Under the pieces are notes generated by a model. That model made no database searches, was not told the origin of the DNA, and saw only the letters and a program-made list of their open reading frames with translations. A program made the translations under genes and the position numbers. Shown one piece after another: positions 52,775-62,772 of a stretch of DNA of 64,000 nt; within the stretch, counting starts at the first letter, position 1, and the number at the start of each line of letters is the position of its first letter. This DNA comes from Millionella massiliensis (GTDB lineage: Bacteria > Bacteroidota > Bacteroidia > Bacteroidales > Rikenellaceae): assembly GCF_900104655.1 (NCBI RefSeq), contig NZ_FNWD01000002.1:682001-746000 (forward strand), given 5' to 3'.

Positions 52775-55672
52775 CTAATATTCGAGGCGTAATGTAACCA
52801 TTCCATACGGATCCAACGTCAGCCGACCATCAGTCTGCTGACCGGCTACCTCCTCGAGTTCGCAAACAGCCATACGAGCCGGTTTTTTCCCGGGGAACGA
52901 CACCGTCACGTTTTCAGCCTTATCCGACACCGAACGCAGACGGACAATCAGAGCATTGTCACGATCGAGCGACTTCACGATCGTGGAATAAACCTTCGGG
53001 TTGTCGATTCCAACCACAGCCTGTACCTGCGGATCTTTATCAGCCGTGACATAAACCAGCGGCTGTGCCTGCTCCATCCCAAACCGGTTGGCTTCCACCA
53101 CATCGTAGCCATCGTGCGGCAACAGACGGTAACGGAACTCTACGGGACCATCCTGAGTCAGCGGGAAATTGGTATGCCAGTGGTTGTTCATCACCCACGA
53201 ATAGACCGTGGCGCTGGGATCGAGACGTTCGATCCAGTTACCCTGACTACCCCATCCCATAGCGATATTGGCATGACGACCGCCATACTCGAACAACGGA
53301 GCATCCAGCGAGCACCAGGTCACCCCATGGGTCGCATTCGAGACATCCAGCCAGCGCTGCATGGCCAGCCAGTTGCGGTTTGCCTGCGGCCACTGGTCTT
53401 TTTCGACCTCCATGACCCCCCAGGGGATATCAACCCGGGTCTGCGCCTGCGGTACGTTGAACGAGAAGCCGAAATGGATACCGTCCTTGGCTACCCAGGG
53501 CAGTTTGTCTACAACATTCGAAAGTTCGACCCACGGTTGGTTGGCCAGCAGGCGCACCGAACGGGAAACGCTTCGGCAACCGTGCGCTTTGGAGGAAACG
53601 CGGAGTTCAACCGCCAGCGGACCATTTTCCACCACCTCGACCGAAACGACCGTATCGCCTCGCGGTGCATCCTCATTGGCCGGCAGCCAGGCAAACGTAT
53701 TGGCACCCTGGTCGATATAGTTATAATCCGCACCTTTTTTCGTCAGTGAAACCAGATTACCCGAAGCCGGATCGATATGAACATTCAGAGCCCCGTTTTC
53801 AAGGGTCGTTCCGTCGATACGGCAGGGACCCGTAAGGCTGCATTCGCCTTCGACCACGCGGAAATGACGCGATCCCAGCGCAGGAACATCAGCCGCAAAG
53901 AAGAGCAGTTCACCGGTCGAGAGACGCTGAGCGAGCACCTCCTCGCCTTTTTCATTGACTACTTTGTTGCCCTTCAGGCTTTCGCTTGCCGACAGACGCA
54001 CCACACCGCTCTGGGGCCAGGAGTGGGTATTGAAGACCGCAATTCCCCCGTTGGCCGGTCCCTCTTTGGGTCCCAGCGCACCGTTCGATTTCTCGGTAGC
54101 CGGAGCCAGCGACTCGTTCAGCATATCGATCGAGCGATCCTCCGCTTCATGGAAATAGGCCTGTTTCACCTTCCAGATAGCATCCTGGAAATAAGGCTCA
54201 GTGGGATTTTCAAAGCACCAGGTGTGTTCCGACCCCAGCAGGATATAACGCCATGCTTCGTCGAAATCGGCACGCGGAGCCTTGGCCCCGCCGGCCAACA
54301 TCGACCATACCGTTTCGGCCTGCACCAGACGCTCCTTGGCCCGACGATTACGGGCTGTCAGATCGGCCGCCGTACCCAAACCATCGGTCCAGTACTCGGT
54401 ATAGTCGCCCGTTACGACCGGAAGTTGATCGCCGTACTTCTCTTCGATCATCGACATGATTTCATGCCCGCCGCAAATACGGATTTTCGGGTAGGCATAC
54501 TTTTCGTTCCACTCCTTCACGGCAAACGGCACATCCGCATCGAGCGGGTTATTGTCCCACAGCGACCACGAGAGGACTGCAAAATCATACGGATAGCCCT
54601 CTTTTTCCATCGCTTCGAGTTTGCCCGTGAAATCAACGTTGGCACTGCCGGTACGGATCACCGGGGGTACTTTTTTCGGGTCACGCTGTCCGAACCACGG
54701 ACGCCCGGTCGTTCCCCCTTTGGTCATACTACCGCTATTGGCATACTGACCTGGCTGGAAAAACAGAACTTTCGACTTACCGTCCGGACCGACCCACCAG
54801 AAGGGTTTTCCGTCAAGGTTCTTATGAGCATGACCGGCACGATCCGAGTTCGGCCACGAGATGATGTAACGCACCCCCTCCTGAGCCATGACGGGAATCA
54901 ATCCCCACGACATGCCCGGAATATCGAACTGCTGGAACACATCGGCCGGCTGCCCGCTCAGGCGTTGCATGAGGCGCGTAAAGCGAAAGACATGGAACAG
55001 TTCCTCGTCGGAACAGGTACTGGTATTGAGGTTCAGATAGCTGGCGTCCACACAGATCTGCCCCTTGCGGATGGCATTGATCAGCGTGTCGCGATACTCG
55101 GGACGCGACTCCCACAGCCGCTCGATCGGCCATCCAACTTCGGGATTCCATACAAAACGCGACCCGTCGGGATGGTTTTTGGTCTCTTCAGCCAGTTTGA
55201 TCCCCTCGACGACGTTAGTTTTGTGGAGAATCTCAACATTTTTGTGCGTGTTGGTATATCCTACATCCACATGGGCGTGGTTATAGAGATAGACATTCCA
55301 GTGACGCATCGGCGACACGTTGATCTGCCGTTTGAGGGTCGGCCCGTTGCCGCGCACCATTAGCGTGACCACCGTAGACTGGTCGGTCGGCAGGGTCGAG
55401 GGCAACATCAGTTCCAGCTCGGTCGAATCCTGAGCCGCAATCGTGAACCGATTGCTCTCCTTGGCCCCTTTGGCCACCACATCGATTTTCAGTTCACCGT
55501 TCAGTTCCGTGCCTTTGAGCTTGAGTTTCACGATACGGCCGGGCGTACCGTCTGCGCGGTATCCGTACACCGGACGCACCACACAATCGACCGTCGTGGG
55601 CCTCACATCCGCATACACGGCCGACGAAAGGACCGATGCGAACAGCAGAGCACCTATTTTTCTTCTGATCAT
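52775..55672 (-). CDS. Alpha-mannosidase, GH38, secreted
   Basis: 965 residues with signal peptide (IGALLFASVLSSAVYA). An N-terminal beta-domain (to about 125) precedes the GH38 core: YNHAHVDVGYTNTHKNVEIL with the zinc-binding H and D, WPIERLWESRP, FDIPGMSWGLIPVMAQEGV and AVLSWSLWDNNP. A middle three-helix region and large C-terminal beta-sandwiches follow. Hydrolyses alpha-linked mannose, as in N-glycan arms. The long secreted form is typical of Bacteroidota glycan loci. Last gene of the minus-strand mannoside operon. Confidence 0.9.
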   Translation of the reverse strand: MIRRKIGALLFASVLSSAVYADVRPTTVDCVVRPVYGYRADGTPGRIVKLKLKGTELNGELKIDVVAKGAKESNRFTIAAQDSTELELMLPSTLPTDQSTVVTLMVRGNGPTLKRQINVSPMRHWNVYLYNHAHVDVGYTNTHKNVEILHKTNVVEGIKLAEETKNHPDGSRFVWNPEVGWPIERLWESRPEYRDTLINAIRKGQICVDASYLNLNTSTCSDEELFHVFRFTRLMQRLSGQPADVFQQFDIPGMSWGLIPVMAQEGVRYIISWPNSDRAGHAHKNLDGKPFWWVGPDGKSKVLFFQPGQYANSGSMTKGGTTGRPWFGQRDPKKVPPVIRTGSANVDFTGKLEAMEKEGYPYDFAVLSWSLWDNNPLDADVPFAVKEWNEKYAYPKIRICGGHEIMSMIEEKYGDQLPVVTGDYTEYWTDGLGTAADLTARNRRAKERLVQAETVWSMLAGGAKAPRADFDEAWRYILLGSEHTWCFENPTEPYFQDAIWKVKQAYFHEAEDRSIDMLNESLAPATEKSNGALGPKEGPANGGIAVFNTHSWPQSGVVRLSASESLKGNKVVNEKGEEVLAQRLSTGELLFFAADVPALGSRHFRVVEGECSLTGPCRIDGTTLENGALNVHIDPASGNLVSLTKKGADYNYIDQGANTFAWLPANEDAPRGDTVVSVEVVENGPLAVELRVSSKAHGCRSVSRSVRLLANQPWVELSNVVDKLPWVAKDGIHFGFSFNVPQAQTRVDIPWGVMEVEKDQWPQANRNWLAMQRWLDVSNATHGVTWCSLDAPLFEYGGRHANIAMGWGSQGNWIERLDPSATVYSWVMNNHWHTNFPLTQDGPVEFRYRLLPHDGYDVVEANRFGMEQAQPLVYVTADKDPQVQAVVGIDNPKVYSTIVKSLDRDNALIVRLRSVSDKAENVTVSFPGKKPARMAVCELEEVAGQQTDGRLTLDPYGMVTLRLEY

Positions 55673-55719
55673 ATTTGGGTTAGTGTTATTGGTTTAAAAT
55701 TCACTTTATTACAGACTCA

Positions 55720-55740
55720 GTACAACTCACTCAGTTGTAC
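55720..55740. promoter_or_regulatory. Inverted repeat between GH38 and MFS genes
   Basis: GTACAACT-CACTC-AGTTGTAC, 48 nt upstream of the GH38 start. Possible operator or mRNA hairpin in the intergenic stretch of the operon. Confidence 0.35.
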
Positions 55741-55834
55741 CTTGATCCGCCGAAACCCCGACTTCGTCGGAATCCCGTCACAGCCGAGGCGAGCACGAGT
55801 ACATCGCTCCTATACGGCCCCTCGCCTTACCACG

Positions 55835-57010
55835 TCAGTGCTTTTTGACTTTCAGGGCAATCACGCCGAGATAAGCCATGCAGACCAGCAGCAGCGACAG
55901 CGCAGCCACCTGTCCGAAAGCATCGGCCAGTACGCCCATCACGGGGGTAATCAGCGCTCCGCCCGATACGCCCATAATCATCAGGGCCGAAATTTCATTG
56001 TCGCGTTCGGGCATGTGTTGCAGGGCGAAAGCAAAGAGGATCGAAAAGACGTTGGCGCAGGCCAGCCCGACAATCACGATCATGGCCGCCATGGGCCACA
56101 GCGAACCGAGACTAAGCAACGCGATGAATGCAACCACGGAGACAATCATGCTGTACAACAGGAAACGGTCGGAAGCGACACGGGCCAGCACAAAAGCCCC
56201 GATGAACGACCCGACTGTTCGGGCCAGGAAGTAGAGGCTGGTTCCGAGGCCGGCATCATCGAGCGGCATGTCGAGCTTCTCCATCAACAGTTTTGGGATG
56301 GTCGTATTGAGCCCCACGTCGACCCCAACGATGAAGAGAATCCCGAGGAAAAGCATCAGGATATAGCGGTCGCGAAACAGCGAGCAGACGGTACGGAAAC
56401 CGGTCCGTTGCGTATCGGGTTTGCTGTCGGCGGGTACGACCAGCAACAGCCAGAGCAGCGACAGGAGTGTAGTGACGGCATAGACGGCAAAGATCCACTT
56501 CCAGTCGCCCCACAGTGCAGCCACGGCGCCGGCGATGACCGGACCGAGCAGCGAGGAGATCGCTTTGATGAACTGTCCGAGTGTCAGCACACTGGTAATG
56601 CGCTTGGGCGCAACGACAGCCGCCACCATGGGATTGAGCGACACCTGCAGCATCGTATTTCCGATACCGAGCAGGGCAAAGGCGACCAGCACCACTCCGA
56701 AATCGTAGCAACACAGCGGCAGGAGCATCGTTCCGATGGTGACCACCAGCGCCCAGGCAACGGTATTGCGTCGTCCGATACGCCCCATCAGCAGGCCGGT
56801 GGGAATCGAGAAGACAGCAAACCAGAGGAATACCATCATCGGGATCAGGTTGGCCAGTGTGTCGGAGAGCGCAAAGTCCTGCTTGACATAGTTGGTCGCG
56901 ATGCCGACGACATCGACGAACCCCATGACGAAAAAGCCGAACAGAATCGGCAGAATCACGCCCCCGGAGGAGGTTTTATTCGTATTGTTCTCCATTGTAT
57001 TCGTTTTCAA
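55835..57010 (-). CDS. MFS sugar transporter (fucose-permease-like group)
   Basis: 391 residues, about twelve membrane segments: VILPILFGFFVMGFVDVVGI, then LMGRIGRRNTVAWALVV in the loop 2-3 signature position, and FALLGIGNTMLQVSLNPMVA, a motif seen in FucP-type hexose permeases. A second ATG five codons on (MENNTNK) is an equal start. Imports a monosaccharide with protons; mannose is inferred from flanking GH38, GH92, kinase and isomerase genes. Confidence 0.9.
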   Translation of the reverse strand: MKTNTMENNTNKTSSGGVILPILFGFFVMGFVDVVGIATNYVKQDFALSDTLANLIPMMVFLWFAVFSIPTGLLMGRIGRRNTVAWALVVTIGTMLLPLCCYDFGVVLVAFALLGIGNTMLQVSLNPMVAAVVAPKRITSVLTLGQFIKAISSLLGPVIAGAVAALWGDWKWIFAVYAVTTLLSLLWLLLVVPADSKPDTQRTGFRTVCSLFRDRYILMLFLGILFIVGVDVGLNTTIPKLLMEKLDMPLDDAGLGTSLYFLARTVGSFIGAFVLARVASDRFLLYSMIVSVVAFIALLSLGSLWPMAAMIVIVGLACANVFSILFAFALQHMPERDNEISALMIMGVSGGALITPVMGVLADAFGQVAALSLLLVCMAYLGVIALKVKKH

Positions 57011-57241
57011 TCGTAAGACAAGTCGGCCCCAACGTTCTTTTCACCTTTGCCCTCCAACTTTCCGTCCCACCCTCGGCCTGTATCCGCCGTGTGAAGGAGG
57101 CATGCTGTTCGACAAAGAGGGAACGGTGTTCGCCGCATTCGGTACAGAATGCCGGCCGGAGAAACGGTCGCCTACCGACGTCGCACCATGACGTTTCAAC
57201 CGTTTCTGTCCCGACCGGCCCTGTTTCCGAAATGGATTTTA

Positions 57242-59596
57242 TCAATAGTTGTCTTTCGGTTCGCTACCCAGTTGGATCTCGAGTTTTCCACCCGCAGCCA
57301 CTTTCGAGAAAGGCAGGCGAACGCCATGCAGCGTCTCTCCGTTGAGGCGGTATTCCGAGACATAGGGATGCTGACCGTCGTTACCGGTGGTGGTGATGAC
57401 AAACTCCCGACCGGGATAGTAATCGCCGTTCAGACGGATCGTAATCTTGTCGAAGAGCGGCACGCCCAACCCGAAGGAGGGTTCCTGACCGGTCAGCCCC
57501 TTCACGTCGAACAACCCCATCGACGAGATTACGTACCAGGCACCAAGCTGTCCCTGGTCTTCGTCCTGTCCGTAACCGTAACCGTGGATACCGTCCGTAC
57601 CGTAGAATTCGTTGAGGATGGCGCGCACCCACTTCTGGGTCAGCGACGGCCGACCGGCTTCGTTGAAGAGCCACGAAATATGCAGACAGGGCTGATTACC
57701 GTGATTATACAGGGTTTGCAATCCGGCAAAGGCATCAATCTGGGTGCCGCCGCTGAAGATCTTCTCACGCGAGAGGGTGAAGATGCTGTCCAGACGAGCG
57801 TTGAAGACCTCTGCTCCTACTTTGGCAACCAGTCCGGGAACATCGTGCGGTACGTAGAAGGTGTACTGCCAGGCATTCCCTTCCTGGAATCCGCGCCATA
57901 CCTGCATCGGGTCGAACGGTTCGATAAAGGTTCCGTCGGCCAGCCGCGGACGGACAAAGTTGCAGGTGGTATCGTAGAGACGTTCCCACCCTTTCGAGAG
58001 GTCCATCAGCTGCTCATATCGGGCCATGTCGCCCCGCTCCCGTGCCCATTGGGCCACGGCCCAGGCGCTGTACGAGTACTCCAGCGTATGCGAGGCCGAG
58101 AACTTGAAGGCTTCGGCGGGACCTTCGCCCTGATCGCGGTGAGGCACATAACCGTACTGCACGAACTCCCGGGTATCGACCTTACCGGCACCGAGCGGGC
58201 GGTTTTCGCCATCCAGTTCGTTTTTCAGACAGGCTTCATAGGCAGTCGTGGTATCAAAATCGCGAATGCCGCAGGCATAGGCTCCGGCAATGACCGTGCT
58301 GAGCAGGTTGGTACCCACCCCGGAGACATAGCGGCTGTTGGCCACACCGTCGGCCAGCCATCCCCCGTCGCGATAGATCTGCAGGTGGCTGCTGATGTAG
58401 TCGGACATATATTCCGGGTAGGCCAGCGCCCAAACCTGAGCCAGGTTCCATTGTCCGCCCCAGATACCGTCCGTGTTGTAAAGGTTGTGAACCGGTTTGC
58501 CGGCCTTCATTTCGAGTTGTCCGACACTGCCGTCGTGACGCGGATAGGCTCCATTCACGTCGCTGGCCAGACCGCGGCCCAACAGGGCGTGGTACAGACC
58601 GGTGTAGAATTTGACTTTGTCGTCACGGTTGGCTGTTTCGACCCGAATGCGTCCCAGATATTCTTCCCATGCGGCGTGCGACTGTTCACGGGCCTGATCG
58701 AAGGTCAGGGCCGAAGCCTCCTGGTCCAGGTTCAGGCGGGCATTTTCGACCGAAGTGTAGGAGAGACCCACCTTGGCCGTAATTACCTTACCGGCCGCCG
58801 GACCGAAGGTCAGATAGAGTCCGGCTCCGACACCACTCGCCTGGCGTACACCAGCCTCCTGTCGGTTACCATGGAAGACCCCGAACGCCTCTGGCTCGGC
58901 ATCCAGCACAGCCGAGAAATAGAGCGGCACGACTGCTCCGGGTTGATATTTCTGTACGTATATAGGTTCGGTGATCACCCACCCTTCGACACGTCCGTCT
59001 TCTGTGTACGTAACCGAAGCATCCCGCACGGGGCCACTCTCGCCCTGCCGGTTCCCGATGTCGAACAGGATATGATTTCCTTCGCTTTGCTCAAACGTAT
59101 AACGTTGGAAGGCGACACGGGGTGTAGCGGTCACTTCGGCCCGAATGCCGTAATCATCCAGCAGCACGGAGTAGTAACCGGCTGTGGCGATTTCGTTCTG
59201 ACGGTCGAAACGGGAGCGGTAACCGGTCTTCACGCTGTCGTCCGGTCGGCCGGGAACGGTCACAAGCTCGCCGCTGGTAGGCATCAGCACAATACCGCCC
59301 ACCTGAAACTCATGCAGACAGGGGAAACCTTCGATCGAATTGTCTCGATAATCATAACCGGTTGCTTCCCAACCTGTTTTATTTCCCAAACTACCATTGG
59401 TCGCCGGGCCGGGTTTAGCCATCCCGAAAGGCATCGCACCGGGCGTAAAGTGAAACCACCGACAGTGGGCTGTTCCAATCCGTGGTTCAACATATTGTGA
59501 AAGTTCCTCCTGATCCTGCTGTTGCGACGACGAACCGCAGGCCGTCAGCATCGCCGCGGCAACGGCACACAATGAAACTAGGTATCTGTTTTTCAT
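57242..59596 (-). CDS. Alpha-mannosidase, GH92, lipoprotein
   Basis: 784 residues from MKNRYLVSLCAVAAAMLTAC (lipobox Cys20); an ATG three codons earlier is possible. GH92 marks: YVEPRIGTAHCRWFHFTPGAMPFG split by its insertion, EGFPCLHEFQVGGIVLMP, NTDGIWGGQWNLAQVWALAY and YGYGQDEDQGQLGAWYVISS with the acidic catalytic segment. Calcium-dependent inverting exo-alpha-mannosidase acting on alpha-1,2/1,3/1,4/1,6 links of N-glycans or mannans. Surface or periplasmic. Partner of GH38 in the same operon. Confidence 0.95.
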   Translation of the reverse strand: MKNRYLVSLCAVAAAMLTACGSSSQQQDQEELSQYVEPRIGTAHCRWFHFTPGAMPFGMAKPGPATNGSLGNKTGWEATGYDYRDNSIEGFPCLHEFQVGGIVLMPTSGELVTVPGRPDDSVKTGYRSRFDRQNEIATAGYYSVLLDDYGIRAEVTATPRVAFQRYTFEQSEGNHILFDIGNRQGESGPVRDASVTYTEDGRVEGWVITEPIYVQKYQPGAVVPLYFSAVLDAEPEAFGVFHGNRQEAGVRQASGVGAGLYLTFGPAAGKVITAKVGLSYTSVENARLNLDQEASALTFDQAREQSHAAWEEYLGRIRVETANRDDKVKFYTGLYHALLGRGLASDVNGAYPRHDGSVGQLEMKAGKPVHNLYNTDGIWGGQWNLAQVWALAYPEYMSDYISSHLQIYRDGGWLADGVANSRYVSGVGTNLLSTVIAGAYACGIRDFDTTTAYEACLKNELDGENRPLGAGKVDTREFVQYGYVPHRDQGEGPAEAFKFSASHTLEYSYSAWAVAQWARERGDMARYEQLMDLSKGWERLYDTTCNFVRPRLADGTFIEPFDPMQVWRGFQEGNAWQYTFYVPHDVPGLVAKVGAEVFNARLDSIFTLSREKIFSGGTQIDAFAGLQTLYNHGNQPCLHISWLFNEAGRPSLTQKWVRAILNEFYGTDGIHGYGYGQDEDQGQLGAWYVISSMGLFDVKGLTGQEPSFGLGVPLFDKITIRLNGDYYPGREFVITTTGNDGQHPYVSEYRLNGETLHGVRLPFSKVAAGGKLEIQLGSEPKDNY

Positions 59597-59629
59597 GGTA
59601 CGCATGGAAACGGGTCCTTTTCCCGGCTC

Positions 59630-60730
59630 TTATTTCTTCGATTTATTGAGTTGGTTGATCGCAAACCAGTAGGCTCCCAAAGCAATCGAACGGCTGGTGC
59701 CCTGACGCGATATGGCGATGCCGATGCGGCGAGCCGTATCGTAGTTCACCTCACGGTCGGTGCCCGGGACGGTCACTTTCGTTGCGGAATTTTCGAGGAA
59801 TGCAGCCATATCGTCCGGGTCTTCCAGATTGTAAGGGGTCATCTGGAGCCGACTGAAGCGCGTTCCGTCCATCATACCGGTGGTTGTGCGCAACTCCTTC
59901 ATCAGGCTCGGCAGGATATACTTCGCTGCTCCCGACAGACCGCCGCCGATCACCACCAGTCCGTCGACCACCGTAATGACCGCCGCGATGGCGTAGCCGG
60001 CCATTTCGCCCAACTCGGCAAATGCCGCAACGGCCGCTTCGCGGTCGCCGGGCACGATTCCTTCGGCGATTTCAAAGATCTCCTTCGGTGTCCGTTCGGT
60101 CGTATCGCCTGAACGCTCGGCATAGACGCGGCGCACGGCACGGATACTGACGCTCTCTTCGACGATATACTCCGGATATTTCTTGTTGCTCTGACACCAG
60201 ATACATCCGCCGACCTGATTGTCGCCGCGCAGCAGCTCGCCATTGATGACTACCCCGCTGCCGAAACCGGTTCCCAGCGTCAACCCGAGCAGGTTGCGAT
60301 AGCGTTTCGGGTTACCGGCCGCCTCCAGCCGTGCGTTGATCTCGGGCAGCATGCCGCTCAGCGCTTCGCCATAGGCAAAGAGGTTCCCGTCGTTGTTGAT
60401 AAAGACCGGGATCCCGAAATGCTCCTCGAGGAAGGGCCCCAGTGCCACTCCACCCCGGAAGGCCTTGAGATTAGGGACGTTGCCGCCGATAATCCCGCCT
60501 TCGTAGTCGGCCGGGCCGGGGAAGGCAAAACTGATGGCGGTAGGCGGAGCGGGCAACAGCCGTTTGACGGCTTCGAATCCCGCTACGATGGTTTGCAGGC
60601 ACCCCTCCAGATCATCGGTCGATGAGGGCATGTGAACCGGTTCGACGATCTCTTCGCCGCGACAGATGGCCGAGAAAACGAGGTTGGTTCCCCCGGCATC
60701 CAGTGTCATAATCAATTCGTTGTTTTCCAT
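59630..60730 (-). CDS. ROK-family sugar kinase (likely mannokinase/hexokinase)
   Basis: 366 residues. ROK ATPase core: IMTLDAGGTNLVFSAICRGE (phosphate 1), ISFAFPGPADYEGG, VFINNDGNLFAYGEAL (catalytic Asp region), LLGLTLGTGFGSGVVINGEL and a later VVIGGGLSGAAKYI adenosine site. The usual Cys-rich zinc motif is reduced to GGCIWCQSNKKYPEY. Phosphorylates a hexose with ATP in the cytosol. Mannose is inferred because the next gene upstream is mannose-6-phosphate isomerase. Confidence 0.9.
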   Translation of the reverse strand: MENNELIMTLDAGGTNLVFSAICRGEEIVEPVHMPSSTDDLEGCLQTIVAGFEAVKRLLPAPPTAISFAFPGPADYEGGIIGGNVPNLKAFRGGVALGPFLEEHFGIPVFINNDGNLFAYGEALSGMLPEINARLEAAGNPKRYRNLLGLTLGTGFGSGVVINGELLRGDNQVGGCIWCQSNKKYPEYIVEESVSIRAVRRVYAERSGDTTERTPKEIFEIAEGIVPGDREAAVAAFAELGEMAGYAIAAVITVVDGLVVIGGGLSGAAKYILPSLMKELRTTTGMMDGTRFSRLQMTPYNLEDPDDMAAFLENSATKVTVPGTDREVNYDTARRIGIAISRQGTSRSIALGAYWFAINQLNKSKK

Positions 60731-60805
60731 GGTTTTATTCGTGAGTCTTTACTTCCGTGCCGGATTGCCCCGGTAAATACCGAAACGTTCCTGACACGGA
60801 AGGGG

Positions 60806-62572
60806 TTAGTTTCGAAAACGGACGTAGGCTTTGATGGTCCCGCACTGCCGGCCCTCCGAACGACCGTAGGGACGGATGGTGTAGGTTCCCACCGAGGCCG
60901 GAATGATAAACGTTTCGGCATAGTGAACCACAAACGGCTCGAATGCTCCGGTGGGGCTCTCGACGATCGCTTCGTCGCCCTCCACCAGATTGAATACGTT
61001 CACGCCGCCATCCGTGTGGTGTTCGACGGGAGCGGTGAACCAGTGGCGCCGGGTCTCGATAAATTCGTTCTCGTGGAGCCCGGTACGCTCTTCGCGCCAT
61101 CCTTCGCCTTCAGCCACCGGAGTGACCTGATTGACCAGCTGGTTACGGGTAAATTCGGTCTGCCGCTCCCACTGGATGACGTGCGAGCCGTGACCGATAT
61201 TGATCGGACGGGGCAGCCCGTCGAGTCCCAGCCGTCCCCAGTCCCAAAGCTTGAAAGTAAAGATACTAGGCGTGGCGCTAATTTCCAACACCATGGCCCC
61301 CGCACCCGAACAGTGAATCGTACCGTTCGGTATCAGGAAGTGATCGTGTTTCCGGGCGGGCCAACGGTTCACGTACTTCTCGGCATCGAACGGCCGTCCG
61401 GTCTGCTGCGACTCGTTCAGCGCACCGATCATCTCCTGCGGATCGACCCCGGTTTTCAGACCGAGGAACACGGTCGCACCCGGCTCGGCATCGAGCAGGT
61501 AGTAGCTCTCATCCTGCGTATAATAAATGCCGAACGTATCGCGGATATATTGCGTGGTGGGGTGAACCTGCAGGCTGAGGTTTCCGCCGCCCATGGTGTC
61601 CAGGAAGTCGAAACGGATCGGGAAATCCTGACCGAACCGCGATTCGACGGGCCCTCCCAGCAATTCGCGGGTCCGATAGAAGACCAGGTTGTTGGCGGGC
61701 ATCTCGAAGAGCACACCGCCCAGGTCGAAGTAGAGGCTGTTCTCTTCCGGAACGCAGTCGAAACACCAGCCGTAGTTGTCGGGTTCGGGGTCGAGTCCGC
61801 AGACCGACTTCATCCACTGTCCGCCCCAGGGCGCAGGATCGAAGAAGGGAACCACACGGAACGGTTGGTGGGCTGTTTTGTCCAGCCCGCTGCGCAGGGT
61901 ATCCCCCGTGATCATTTTCGGCTGGCCAGACTGATGGGTATCGAGCCAGTAGTCGGCCTTGGGGAGAAGCGTTTTTTTCAGTCCGTCGCAAACGATCCAG
62001 TCGACGAAATAGCCACGTTTATAATGGTACGAGGCCCCCTCGTCACGATTTTCGACCCCCAGGCCGCACACTTCGTGGCGTCGCGAACGTTGCTGAATTT
62101 CCCAGCGTGCCATATCGACATAGAGGATCAGATCGGCGTCCGGAGCCACATAAGCGGCACCGTGACCATACACGATCGAGACCCCGGAGGCCTCCCGCAA
62201 CTGACTGCGCAGCGCCTCGACCCGCTCGCCCACCAGAAAATCGGCATAGGTGAAACGGGCCCGGAAGCCGAACAACCGGTCGTCCGTAACGTATGGATAG
62301 GTCATCCGTTCGATCTCTTCGACCGGTTTGAAAAGCTCGGCGGTGTTGAACCAACGGATCGGTTCCAGCGCTTTCAGCTCCGGTTCGAGCTCCTCGTGGT
62401 ACACCCCCTGATAACATTCGATCGCCACCACACAGCGCTCCCTGTGGAGACTCTGAATTTTGCGGGAGATCTCGTCTCGGATGGCTGCCCATCCTTTCCA
62501 AAGCGTTGCATCGAGCCGTGTGGCCGGATATTTATCGTAATTCGATTCTCGATTCGTTTGCATGGTTTTCAA
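60806..62572 (-). CDS. Class I mannose-6-phosphate isomerase with long N-terminal extension
   Basis: 588 residues, against about 300-400 for plain class I enzymes. The C-terminal cupin isomerase (about 260-588) has WGGQWMK, GNLSLQVHPTTQYIRDTFG (Zn His), QDESYYLLDAEPG (Zn Glu) and FLIPNGTIHCSGAGAMVLEI (Zn His). The N-terminal 1-250 contains a Rossmann-like segment (RCVVAIECYQGVYHEELEPE, SGVSIVYGHGAAYVAPDADL), of a kinase-like kind without a clear P-loop. Converts mannose 6-phosphate to fructose 6-phosphate, completing mannose entry to glycolysis. A second Met at codon 4 (MQTNRES) could also start. Confidence 0.9.
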   Translation of the reverse strand: MKTMQTNRESNYDKYPATRLDATLWKGWAAIRDEISRKIQSLHRERCVVAIECYQGVYHEELEPELKALEPIRWFNTAELFKPVEEIERMTYPYVTDDRLFGFRARFTYADFLVGERVEALRSQLREASGVSIVYGHGAAYVAPDADLILYVDMARWEIQQRSRRHEVCGLGVENRDEGASYHYKRGYFVDWIVCDGLKKTLLPKADYWLDTHQSGQPKMITGDTLRSGLDKTAHQPFRVVPFFDPAPWGGQWMKSVCGLDPEPDNYGWCFDCVPEENSLYFDLGGVLFEMPANNLVFYRTRELLGGPVESRFGQDFPIRFDFLDTMGGGNLSLQVHPTTQYIRDTFGIYYTQDESYYLLDAEPGATVFLGLKTGVDPQEMIGALNESQQTGRPFDAEKYVNRWPARKHDHFLIPNGTIHCSGAGAMVLEISATPSIFTFKLWDWGRLGLDGLPRPINIGHGSHVIQWERQTEFTRNQLVNQVTPVAEGEGWREERTGLHENEFIETRRHWFTAPVEHHTDGGVNVFNLVEGDEAIVESPTGAFEPFVVHYAETFIIPASVGTYTIRPYGRSEGRQCGTIKAYVRFRN

Positions 62573-62772
62573 GCAATTTTTGTCAGGCTGATTATATCAT
62601 TACAGGCCAGAGACATTCCCTTCGGACAGTCCGGAGACGCTCCGAAGGGCTTTCTCTGACTGGGTTTTACGTTCGATTTTTCATTCGGGCACCCGCACGA
62701 TTCAAACCTTCGACGGACCACCACTGGCCGATTTCCAAACTCCAGGAAACACAGGCCACCGGACAAACGGAA

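Noticed and set aside
57149-59500. 783-codon plus-strand frame opposite GH92
   Set aside because: Antisense shadow; the GH92 motifs and lipoprotein signal are on the minus strand.
60632-62659. 675-codon plus-strand frame opposite the mannose-6-phosphate isomerase
   Set aside because: Shadow of a gene with conserved zinc-site motifs.
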